Below, in pieces: positions 17,882 through 26,865 of a DNA stretch of 64,000 nt. The notes beneath the pieces were generated by a model. It was not told where the DNA came from and ran no database searches. It saw only the letters and a list, made by a program, of their open reading frames with translations. Source of the stretch: Pirellulaceae bacterium (GTDB taxonomy: Bacteria > Planctomycetota > Planctomycetia > Pirellulales > Pirellulaceae); NCBI GenBank assembly GCA_022448315.1, contig JAKVCA010000024.1:62001-126000 (forward strand). The letters run 5' to 3'. A program made the position numbers and the translations under genes. Each line of letters begins with the position of its first letter. Position 1 is the stretch's first letter.

Positions 17882-20800
17882 ATGAACCAGATCTTGAACG
17901 ATCAGAATCGATCCTTGGATCAGCCGCGATTGCCGGGTCTCCGCGAGTTAACCTGCACACGGGGGGCGACTGGCGTTTTTGCTGTCATGATCCTTTCGTT
18001 CCTGCTCTCACCTAGCCGCGCACAGGCCCCCGCAGTTGAGTCAAAGCTCCAGGAAAAAAACGCGGAGAAATACTCAACCGGTGCCCTAGTTCCGACCTCG
18101 CCACAGCTCGAAGACTTATTGAGGCGGGCTGAGCTTTTTGCTCAAGATGGTGGTTTTGGCAACGCAACGGTCCTCTGGTCAAAAATCCTCAGTGAAGGAG
18201 GCTCAAGTCTTGTCACCATGGACGGAGAGACCTACCTCTCTCTCGCAGCCGTTGTCGAACAACGGATCGCTGAGCTTCCACCAGACGGACTTGCGGCCTA
18301 TCGAATCACGGCCGACGGCGAAGCGCGAGCCCTTTTGGCGCAATCCGAGGAACGGGGGCGACAGGAGATTTTGCATGAAGTCACTGATCGTTATTTTTTG
18401 AGCAGCCTCGGAGATCAGGCCGCCTACGAGTTCGCGGCAATCGCTCTCGACAACCTTGAGCTAGTCACAGCGACTCGCTTGCTAGAAAAGATCGTCGAGG
18501 TTCATCCTGATCCCGATGTTGATCTCGGCCAGGTCTTCCTTCGACTCGCTGTTTGCTACGCCGGTCTGGGTCAAAACGCGAAATCCAAGCAGGCCTTCGA
18601 AACCGCGTTGCGGGCGACTCCGCCTCTCCCACCGACGCTTTTGGAGCAGGTCTCGCGTTTGATGACCGCGGACGAAACGTTCAACAAGATGTCGACAAGC
18701 GTGACGGAAGCGTTTTGGGCCATGCCCTATGGCAACAGTCGGCGTGACGGCGTGATGCCGGCACTTCCGGTCGACTTTCTCAAATCGGATTTGACGGTCG
18801 TCGGCAAGACCGACCTCGATCTTACGATGGAAAGCAACCAGATCGTCAATCCGTATTCAAGTCGTTCCCGTTCGGTGACCAAATTCAAAAAGCCAACGCA
18901 TGAAGCGTTACTGCAACAATGGGAAAAATACGAAACGCTTGCCGCGAATGCATTGCTGACGCCCGATGGCATCGTGGTCAAATCGGCTCGGGCGCCGGCT
19001 CTCTGGAAAACACAACCCGCCAATCCATTGGCGAAGCAGTGGGAATCGCTGTGGTTCAACAACTATCGCATGGACGACTACACGATCTCCAGAATGCTGA
19101 ATGCCACGATGTATGGCGGCCTTCAGGGCTCAACCAGCTACACGCCCCTCGACCTTTTTCTGTTCAAAGACCGTCCCCATCATTCAATGGCCATCATCGA
19201 CGGGATCGTCTTTTCAATCGAGGGGCAGCCTTACGCAAAGACGGCAGAACTTCCGAAACGGAAATCACAGAACAATCAAGATTTCTGGGGGCCCCAATCA
19301 CTTCGCCGCGCCAGAACCAATTGGCTGACCGCCTACGACCTGAAGTCCGGAAAAATCATCTGGAGCCGTCTCGCCGCAGAACCAGTCGAGCCGAAATCGA
19401 CCGGGGCGATTCAAGAGAAGGCATCCGCGTCGGTCAATGTTCCCGCATATTTAGAGTCGCTGAACGAAAAATACATCGTTGAAAACGGCATCGGGTTCAT
19501 CGGTCCCCCGGTTGCGGCCGGCGATGCCATTCTGATTCCCGTCTCGCAAGGCGGTGCGATATGGCTCTACTCGATTGAAACTCGAACCGGCAGAACACTT
19601 TGGAAAACTCAGCTTTGCGATGAACCCAGCACCAGCGCCTCGCCCCATGCGACCGCTTATCTGTCCGTCGATGGCCAAGACGCGTACCTTTGTTGCGGTG
19701 TAGGTGTGGTTTTCTCCGTCAATGTGGCGGATGGAAGGATACGCTTTGCCCGTCGATACGTTCGAGACCTTGACGGCAACAAGACCCCACAACAGCGAAT
19801 GCGCGGCAACCAGATGCCCGCCACGGTACGGTTTCGTGGCTGGGAAGATGACCTGGTCGTGCCGTTTGAAGGCGTCCTGATCGTCATGGCTTCCGATAGC
19901 AACCAGGTCATGGCCTTTGATCGGACCCGCGGCGATTTCGTGTGGGCAGCGCCCCGAAGTCCGTTTAATGCAGAAGATTCGATGAATTACTGTCTTGGTA
20001 TTCGGGGCCCCTATCTCTACGCCGCTGGGACTTCTTCATTACTCGCGTATGACCTCAGAGGTCAAGGGCGACTGGTTTGGCGCGAGGACCTCAATGGGCG
20101 AGCCATCGCCCGCGGTTGCCTCACACAAAACTCCATTCTGATGCCAACGGCGGATTCCATTACCCAATTTCGTTTTGATGATGCCCCGTCCGGGCGAGCA
20201 AAACAAACCTATCAGGTAGGTGTGAAGGGACTGGGTGGAGAACCGCTCGGAGCGCTCTACAGCGACGGCCGGCAAATCTGGTCGCTGCAACCGGGTCGGG
20301 TGCTGGCACTGGCAAGGGCAACCGACCAGCTTGACCAACTCAATCAACGTATTGAACAGGGGGACATGGATGCAGTTTGGCTCCGATTGCAACTCGCGAT
20401 GGAAGAGAATTCCACGGAACGGAATTCAAGCCCGTCCTTGACTGCCGATTGGCAAACCCTTGTCCAGAATCGTCATCAACTGAGTCGCGTCACCCAAAGT
20501 GAATTGGGGTCGCTTCGGTGGCTGGCAAAATTCTCCGCCTCCGAGAACTCTGGCGATCCCGCAATCTGGCTTTTCACCGAAATCTTGAATCAGGAACTCC
20601 AAGGCAATTCATGGATTGACTGGAAAACGGTTCGCGGAAATCCTGCCCCTCTCCTGAAGGTCCTTGAGCAGCGGAAACAGCTTGATTCGGAAAGCGTTGA
20701 CGTCTGGAGACATTTTGGATTGAAAGCCGGAGTCGAATCCTGGCTCGTTCCATGGCTTCGCTCTCGACTCAACTCGGAGGTCGGACAGTCCGTAGCAAGC

Positions 20801-21910
20801 CGCTGGTTACGCGACGCTGCACCCTCTGTACGGATACTCGGGCTGCAGCTTCTGAAACTGCCTCTCGACCCCAATTCCATGCCCGAGGTCGTTGCATTGG
20901 CAAGATCTGCCGAAACGGGAGAGGCGGCCGAGCAATGCCGAGTCGCTGCGACGTTGCTGCTGCTGCGAAGCCGACAAGCGGAAGGTATTGAGCCCGCCTT
21001 TTCCCTGCTGGAGACCGAACGACCCGCCATCCGCCAAAAGGTTTTCACGGCATTACAAAACGCGCTCGGAGTGAACTGGATTTTTGATAGCCTCGCTGCA
21101 GCCGAAGTAAGAGATCGGCAGATCGAACGGATGAGGCAGCAGTGGCTGGAGATGAACTCACAAGTGTCATGGAAGCCGATTCCAGAACCATTGGCTGTCA
21201 ATTTCAATCGGATCATCGCCGGTTTCCCACGCTCGGGACAGTTCATCGAACTCAGCTACGAAGGCGAAGTGCTGGCAAGGCACGAATTCAAGGGCGCTCT
21301 GGAGTGCATGGGCTGTGAGAATGGTGACCTCTGGGTCGCTTCGTCGGATCGACTCACGAGACTCTCCCCTTTGAAAAAAATACGTTTCACCGTGGAACTG
21401 ACCCAACGCCCTGTCAGTCTGTCCCCTTTGAACAACGACGGGGTTCTTGTCTGCCATGGAGAATACCCGGGCAAGATCTGGGCCGTGGATTCCCTGGGGA
21501 ATGTAAGTTGGGATCGCGAACTCGGACAACAGGCTCTCGCTGCTGCTTGCAAGACCGAAGATCAGCACCTGTTGGTTTCGAGCGTGGTCACAGGCCAACT
21601 GATCGATATGGACGCTACCCCAGATCACAAGAGTCCGTTTCAGGCAATCTCCATCACCGACCTTTGCCCCCTACCAAATGGTAACCTGTTGACCACAAGC
21701 AGCCTCAATGGCGAAATCTTGGAAATGAACCGCGAGGGGAAGACCATTTTTCGCAAACGCGGTTTACCCCAAGCAAGAGAGGCGATTCGACTGAGCAACG
21801 GCCATACGATCGTCGCCTGCTCACAGGGAATCATCGCTTTGAACCGTGATGGCAATGAAGTATGGAGTTTGAGAAGCGAAGGTGCCGCAACTTGTGTTGC
21901 CGCCTACTGA
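17882..21910 (+). CDS. Giant exported protein with TPR-like region and PQQ-type beta-propellers
   Basis: I start at ATG 17882; the frame opens at a TTG eight codons earlier. The 1342-residue product has a signal-anchor near 35-55 (GVFAVMILSFLLSPSRAQA). Next comes a TPR-like helical part (RRAELFAQDGGFGNATVLW; VFLRLAVCYAGLGQNAKSKQ). A PQQ-like propeller spans roughly 340-830, with blades such as LTAYDLKSGKIIWSR, SIETRTGRTLWKTQL and LLAYDLRGQGRLVWRE. A HEAT-like middle (ASRWLRDAAPSVRILGLQLL) and a second small propeller (GKIWAVDSLGNVSWDREL; GIIALNRDGNEVWSLRSEG) complete it. It is placed inside the MoxR/VWA train. It is not a dehydrogenase by any motif I can see; a scaffold or BamB-like role is inferred. 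Confidence 0.82.
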   Translation: MNQILNDQNRSLDQPRLPGLRELTCTRGATGVFAVMILSFLLSPSRAQAPAVESKLQEKNAEKYSTGALVPTSPQLEDLLRRAELFAQDGGFGNATVLWSKILSEGGSSLVTMDGETYLSLAAVVEQRIAELPPDGLAAYRITADGEARALLAQSEERGRQEILHEVTDRYFLSSLGDQAAYEFAAIALDNLELVTATRLLEKIVEVHPDPDVDLGQVFLRLAVCYAGLGQNAKSKQAFETALRATPPLPPTLLEQVSRLMTADETFNKMSTSVTEAFWAMPYGNSRRDGVMPALPVDFLKSDLTVVGKTDLDLTMESNQIVNPYSSRSRSVTKFKKPTHEALLQQWEKYETLAANALLTPDGIVVKSARAPALWKTQPANPLAKQWESLWFNNYRMDDYTISRMLNATMYGGLQGSTSYTPLDLFLFKDRPHHSMAIIDGIVFSIEGQPYAKTAELPKRKSQNNQDFWGPQSLRRARTNWLTAYDLKSGKIIWSRLAAEPVEPKSTGAIQEKASASVNVPAYLESLNEKYIVENGIGFIGPPVAAGDAILIPVSQGGAIWLYSIETRTGRTLWKTQLCDEPSTSASPHATAYLSVDGQDAYLCCGVGVVFSVNVADGRIRFARRYVRDLDGNKTPQQRMRGNQMPATVRFRGWEDDLVVPFEGVLIVMASDSNQVMAFDRTRGDFVWAAPRSPFNAEDSMNYCLGIRGPYLYAAGTSSLLAYDLRGQGRLVWREDLNGRAIARGCLTQNSILMPTADSITQFRFDDAPSGRAKQTYQVGVKGLGGEPLGALYSDGRQIWSLQPGRVLALARATDQLDQLNQRIEQGDMDAVWLRLQLAMEENSTERNSSPSLTADWQTLVQNRHQLSRVTQSELGSLRWLAKFSASENSGDPAIWLFTEILNQELQGNSWIDWKTVRGNPAPLLKVLEQRKQLDSESVDVWRHFGLKAGVESWLVPWLRSRLNSEVGQSVASRWLRDAAPSVRILGLQLLKLPLDPNSMPEVVALARSAETGEAAEQCRVAATLLLLRSRQAEGIEPAFSLLETERPAIRQKVFTALQNALGVNWIFDSLAAAEVRDRQIERMRQQWLEMNSQVSWKPIPEPLAVNFNRIIAGFPRSGQFIELSYEGEVLARHEFKGALECMGCENGDLWVASSDRLTRLSPLKKIRFTVELTQRPVSLSPLNNDGVLVCHGEYPGKIWAVDSLGNVSWDRELGQQALAAACKTEDQHLLVSSVVTGQLIDMDATPDHKSPFQAISITDLCPLPNGNLLTTSSLNGEILEMNREGKTIFRKRGLPQAREAIRLSNGHTIVACSQGIIALNRDGNEVWSLRSEGAATCVAAY

Positions 21911-21999
21911 GGCGCCCGGCGAAACAACGCAACCCCTGCAGAAGATCAATCACTGACAACCACCTCAGGTATGGAATCTAGAAAGTCTCGGAAACACCC

Positions 22000-24534
22000 A
22001 TGAACACCATCCTTGCCCAGGACACAGCACTTGAGAGCCGCATTGAGTGGCGCAATTTGCCGGAATCCTGGCAGGTTTTTGTCTTTTTAGGGGGCGTTCT
22101 GGCACTTCTCGGTTATGTCCTTTGGAGCTACCTCAAAGAGATCAAACAACTTCCATTGTGGGCCCGCTGGACGTTGACCGGTCTTCGGTGTTCCGTGATC
22201 ATCCTGCTGATCGTGCTCTATCTGGATCCCGTAAAAACTGACTATCGGGAAATCCAGCGTCGTCCAACCGTCGCCGTCGTGAGTGACCTTTCGCAATCGA
22301 TGTCGCAACGGGATCTCTGGAAGGATGAGCCCCTTGCCCAACGAGTTGCGGAAACCCTGAACGTCCCGCTCGAAGACGTGCAACGAGGAGAAATGCAGCG
22401 ACTCGACGTTTTGAAGACCATCCTGCTCGGAGAAGAGGGGCTCGCCGAACGACTTCGTCAGAAAGCGCATGTCCGCCTCCTCACATTCGGTAGGGGCGTC
22501 GACACCGTCACCACGCTCCCCACAAGTTCTTCGAACGACGAATCCAAACTCGGGCCATCAGAAAATCGGGAGCCAGAACCCTCGAATAACGGTAACGATT
22601 CCGAGAAACCTGGCGGCCTGAAATCCCTCGACGCCCTTGCCTCTGAATGGAAAGCCAACCGGTCCGAATCTGACCTCGTTGAAGCGTTGCAGTCGAGCCT
22701 TAACATCAACCAGTTGCAGGCCATCTATCTTCTCACGGACGGGCAGCACACCGCTGTGACTCAGCCCGTTGAAGTGGCACGTCGGGCGAGAGAACTCGGC
22801 ATTCCGATTTACACGGTTGGCATCGGAGATCCCTCTCGACCCAACAATGTGTCGGTTAAATCCACCTCGGTTCTGGAAAAGGCCCGTCCCAACGAACCGT
22901 TCGCGGTGGATGCCGTTCTTACAGCGCAGCAATTAAAAGGCGGCCGAATTCAGGTGGATCTGCTTCGTGAATCGGTGGATTCCACAGGGTCGACGGTGGG
23001 TGAAGCCCGTGTGGTCGAGAGTCGTGAAAGGATCGTCGATGACGCGGCGTGGCTTAAGCGAGAAAGATTTACCCAAAGTATCGACGTTCCAGGCCGATAT
23101 CGATATCGCGTCCGAATTAACCCCATCGATAATGAGTTGACTGAAGATGACAACGTGGGCGAAACGTCGATGGTCGAAATCACCACCGAAAAGGTCAAAC
23201 TATTACTCATCGCTGGAACAGCAAACTGGGAATACCGGCAACTCCAAAAACTTTACCAGAGGGATCGTGCGATCAGCCTTACATGCTGGCTTCAGTCCAT
23301 GGCGCCGGAACGACCTCAGGAAGGCAACGAACGGATCGCAGTCCTCCCTAGAACTTTTGAGCAACTGGCTCAATACAATGCCGTTATGATGATCGACCCG
23401 AACCCGGACGAGTTCGATGAAGAATGGATTCAAAACCTGACCCGTTTTGTCGAGCAGAAAGCCGGTGGGCTGATGTTCGTGGCAGGGCAGAGATTCACCA
23501 CCGATTTCCTTTCTCTTGGCCGCACTTCCGGGATTCGCAAACTGCTTCCCGTTCGACTCGAAGCAGGTGGAAATGCGGCACTCACCAATCTTCTCCAGAC
23601 CTCTTCGGGGCTTGCCGGTTTCCAGCCGGTCTCTGCAAATCTCGATCATCAAGTTCTGGGATTCTCCGCGGATCCAGGCGAAAATCTTCAGATTTGGAAG
23701 AGCATGCCCGGCATTTACTGGAGTTACCCGGCAATCTCTGGGAAAACCACGTCGAAAACTTTGCTTGAGCATCAAGATACAACACTGGCGCTTGCCGATT
23801 CCGATCGCCGTCCCCTGCTTGTCGCAGGTCGTTACGGAGCTGGAACGACGCTGTACATGGGCTTCACCGGATCATGGCGTTGGCGGAGTGTGGGCGTGCA
23901 GGCGGAGTATTTCGATCGATTTTGGATTCAGGCGGTGAGATACCTGGTCAACACGCGCTCCATTCAGGGACTGAAGCGTGGCACCATCGATCCGGATCGT
24001 GATGACTACGAACTTGGTGATCGAATCGAACTGACCGCTCGTCTGCTCGACCCCAGTTACAATCCTTTGCAACTTCCTCAAGTGGAGGGCGAGATTGAGG
24101 GAGACGACGGCACGCTCATTCCGATCACATTCCGACCTATCGAGTCACAACCCGGGATTTACGTGGCCACTTGGCGAGCGCGTTCAACGGGTTCATTCCA
24201 ATGCTCCGCCCGTCTCCCCGGCGTAAACGACGCGTCTTTGGTGGAAGCTGCCAGATTGACCGTGGAAGCTCCCTCCGCGGAATCCCGAGCCACCTGGCTC
24301 AACGCGTCCCTGCTTCAAGAACTCAGCGACGCCTCGGGCGGAAAGTTTTACGCGTTGGATGAAACCCAACAAATGACAGACGAGTTGCCCTCAATTTTTG
24401 AAACTGTCCAGTGGCGAGAACCTCCCAAACCATATTGGGACCTATCACAAACCACCCGCCACTTGTTGTTCCTCCTTCCGGTCATCCTGTTAGCGATCGA
24501 ATGGTCGATTCGAAAATGGTTAAAACTGCTCTAA
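22000..24534 (+). CDS. Membrane VWA protein with GATase1-like domain
   Basis: The 844-residue protein has two N-terminal membrane helices (about 25-45 and 57-77). A VWA domain follows, starting VAVVSDLSQSMS, where D96, S98 and S100 form the MIDAS motif, and continuing with IYLLTDGQHT. A large extracytoplasmic part contains a class-I glutamine-amidotransferase-like fold (VKLLLIAGTANWEYRQLQKL; GGLMFVAGQRF) without an evident catalytic Cys. Further domains include a segment around ELGDRIELTARLLDPSYNPL. A C-terminal helix (HLLFLLPVILLAIEWSIRKW) anchors the end. It is the second VWA protein of the train, 89 bp after the giant PQQ protein and 13 bp before the next gene. Confidence 0.88.
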   Translation: MNTILAQDTALESRIEWRNLPESWQVFVFLGGVLALLGYVLWSYLKEIKQLPLWARWTLTGLRCSVIILLIVLYLDPVKTDYREIQRRPTVAVVSDLSQSMSQRDLWKDEPLAQRVAETLNVPLEDVQRGEMQRLDVLKTILLGEEGLAERLRQKAHVRLLTFGRGVDTVTTLPTSSSNDESKLGPSENREPEPSNNGNDSEKPGGLKSLDALASEWKANRSESDLVEALQSSLNINQLQAIYLLTDGQHTAVTQPVEVARRARELGIPIYTVGIGDPSRPNNVSVKSTSVLEKARPNEPFAVDAVLTAQQLKGGRIQVDLLRESVDSTGSTVGEARVVESRERIVDDAAWLKRERFTQSIDVPGRYRYRVRINPIDNELTEDDNVGETSMVEITTEKVKLLLIAGTANWEYRQLQKLYQRDRAISLTCWLQSMAPERPQEGNERIAVLPRTFEQLAQYNAVMMIDPNPDEFDEEWIQNLTRFVEQKAGGLMFVAGQRFTTDFLSLGRTSGIRKLLPVRLEAGGNAALTNLLQTSSGLAGFQPVSANLDHQVLGFSADPGENLQIWKSMPGIYWSYPAISGKTTSKTLLEHQDTTLALADSDRRPLLVAGRYGAGTTLYMGFTGSWRWRSVGVQAEYFDRFWIQAVRYLVNTRSIQGLKRGTIDPDRDDYELGDRIELTARLLDPSYNPLQLPQVEGEIEGDDGTLIPITFRPIESQPGIYVATWRARSTGSFQCSARLPGVNDASLVEAARLTVEAPSAESRATWLNASLLQELSDASGGKFYALDETQQMTDELPSIFETVQWREPPKPYWDLSQTTRHLLFLLPVILLAIEWSIRKWLKLL

Positions 24535-24547
24535 GGACCGTCGACGC

Positions 24548-26761
24548 ATGAGTGAAATCCCTAACACATACTCCGACCAGTTGCGACGCATCACGGATCA
24601 TGTTGCGACGTTAAGACGACGCATCATGCTGTGTATTCTCACCGAGGGTCTCGGGCGGGTGCTGCTGGTGCTGGTTGCGATGCTGACGTTGGATTTCGTC
24701 ATCGACTGGAGTTTCCGTCTCGACCTGCCTCAGCGGATCATCATGCTGGGCCTGCTCCTTTGCGGAGGGGCTGCATCCGCGGTTTATTTTATCGTGAGAC
24801 CGCTGAGATATTCCCCGACCGACGATGGCCTGATTCTGGAGCTCGAGCGGCAAACCCCCAAAGAGAAAAATATCCTTATCAGTGCATGGCAGCTATCACA
24901 GGCCCAATTCCCGAACGAATTGGGAACCTCCGCGAGTCTGGTCGAAGCCACACTTTCTCAGGCCGCTGCGGCCGCGAACCGTCTTGACCCCCGTTCCTTG
25001 ATCAACGTCGAACGGCTGAGATGGAACCTCTTGCTGGTCTCCGCCTGCTTGATGTTCCTCGGGATCGCAGTTTTCGCAGTCACATCGACTTCGATTTTTG
25101 GCATCTGGTTCAAGCGAAACCTGCTACTCGGGTCGGAAACCTGGCCCCAAAAAACGTACCTCATGGTTGAGGGTCTGGACGACGATGGAAAAATCCCAAT
25201 GGTTCGCGGCGAGGATCACCAATTGAGGGTCACCATTGATCCACGTAGTGAAAAGCAAGACGTCGATGTTTTCTTCGACTATCGCGATTCAGGCAGTCGT
25301 TATCGTCAGAAAATGCGCAAAACCGAAATAGATGGGACGACTCGCTTCGAACACACCTTCGGTACCGTGGTCTCCGAATTCACGTTTCAAGTTTTCGGTG
25401 GCGATGCTCGAACCGATTGGATTGGGGCAAGACTCGTGGAACCGCCCGGCATCGCCGAACTCACCCTTGAAGTGATCCCACCCGATTACACCGTCCTGGA
25501 GCCTCAATTATTGCCCCGCGGACGGAGCCCCTACGATATCCTCCGCGGCAGCAAACTCAGAATTGCAGGAACCACAAACAAACCCATGAAGACGGCAAGG
25601 CTACGAGGGCCTGAAAGGGATTTCGAGCTTGAGATCACGGAGGGAAACAACATCTCCATGAGGCTAGAGCCCAACGATCTCCTCGAAGGCAAATACGTGT
25701 TTGACTTGACCGATACGATGAATCTGACGACCAAACGGCCGCCGGGATTCACCATTCGACTTCAGGATGACCAACCGCCGGTTGTAAGAGCCAACACCTA
25801 TGGGATCGGAGGGCTGGTCGTTCCGAGAGCTCGCATCCCTTTGCGTATTGGAGCAGAAGACCAATTCGCGATATCCTCGTTGCAACTTCAGTTCGAGTGG
25901 ACGGGGGAATCCAACAACGCGACGTCAAACAAAGGGCAAGTGGCGATTTCCGAAGCTGTGACTTTCCTCGGGCAACCCAAACTGTCCGTCCTGAGTCGTT
26001 GGGATCTCGAGCCGCTCAATTTGCCAGTCGGCGTTAGCCTCCTCTTCAACGTTACCGCGACCGACAATCGCGTGCCCGAGCAAGGAATCGGAGAATCCAA
26101 AACGTTTCTGCTTCGTGTCGTGACGGAAGATGAATTAAGAACCGATCTGCTACGGCGAGAGCGTGAACAGAGGGAAGATTTCGAACGACAGATCAACGAG
26201 CAAATCAACCTGAAGACCGAGATGGAGGCATTGAATGTCGAGTTACGGCAGAATCAGATCCCGGAAACTGAGCGAACCTTGAGGCCAACCGAAACTTTGG
26301 CGACCGCACGGCAGCGGCAGCGTGATCTGGCGACCACCCTTGAACGCATTGCAAGTCGATTCGAGGAACTGCTCGTCGAAGCGGAAAATAATCGTCTTGA
26401 CGAAGAAAACGGGCGTCTTCGAAATCGACTCGAAAACCAGATCATTACGCCCCTACGGAAACTCGACCTCAATGAGCTGAAATCCGTTGAGCAGGGTCTT
26501 GAAGCGGCTCGGGTCAGCCTGACCGATAGGACGGCGGTGGCAAACCAAATTACAAAAGTGATCGCCCTGCAAGAGACGATCATTGTTAAAATGAACGAAA
26601 TACTGGGGTATATGGTCAAAGCCGAGGGCTACCAGGAGGCGATCAACCTGCTACGGCAAATTGAACGGACTCAACAGGATGTTCTTGAAACCACAGATGA
26701 ACAACGCCGCAAACGTATTCAGAGTATTTTTGAGGGGCAAGAGAACTTGAATCCAAAGTAA
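24548..26761 (+). CDS. Membrane protein with large extracytoplasmic region and C-terminal coiled coil (DUF4175-like)
   Basis: The start is ATG 24548, 13 bp after the VWA gene, so translation is probably coupled. The 737-residue product has membrane helices at about 30-52, 62-83 and 158-183. The extracytoplasmic region carries beta-rich repeats (LRGPERDFELEITEGNNISM; FTIRLQDDQPPVVRANTYG). From about 520 to the end it is a Glu/Arg/Gln-rich coiled coil (LRREREQREDFERQINEQIN; ERIASRFEELLVEAENNRLD). Topology and context resemble the DUF4175 proteins found in other MoxR/VWA clusters. The family name is tentative; the architecture is clear. Confidence 0.75.
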   Translation: MSEIPNTYSDQLRRITDHVATLRRRIMLCILTEGLGRVLLVLVAMLTLDFVIDWSFRLDLPQRIIMLGLLLCGGAASAVYFIVRPLRYSPTDDGLILELERQTPKEKNILISAWQLSQAQFPNELGTSASLVEATLSQAAAAANRLDPRSLINVERLRWNLLLVSACLMFLGIAVFAVTSTSIFGIWFKRNLLLGSETWPQKTYLMVEGLDDDGKIPMVRGEDHQLRVTIDPRSEKQDVDVFFDYRDSGSRYRQKMRKTEIDGTTRFEHTFGTVVSEFTFQVFGGDARTDWIGARLVEPPGIAELTLEVIPPDYTVLEPQLLPRGRSPYDILRGSKLRIAGTTNKPMKTARLRGPERDFELEITEGNNISMRLEPNDLLEGKYVFDLTDTMNLTTKRPPGFTIRLQDDQPPVVRANTYGIGGLVVPRARIPLRIGAEDQFAISSLQLQFEWTGESNNATSNKGQVAISEAVTFLGQPKLSVLSRWDLEPLNLPVGVSLLFNVTATDNRVPEQGIGESKTFLLRVVTEDELRTDLLRREREQREDFERQINEQINLKTEMEALNVELRQNQIPETERTLRPTETLATARQRQRDLATTLERIASRFEELLVEAENNRLDEENGRLRNRLENQIITPLRKLDLNELKSVEQGLEAARVSLTDRTAVANQITKVIALQETIIVKMNEILGYMVKAEGYQEAINLLRQIERTQQDVLETTDEQRRKRIQSIFEGQENLNPK

Positions 26762-26865
26762 GGCGTCGGGACCGAAAGCACCCAACTTGGCAACCCTTCA
26801 CCGACCAACTTTGCCGCTCATTCATTCCCCATGCGGAACTCGCCTTCTTCGACGGAAATCCCATC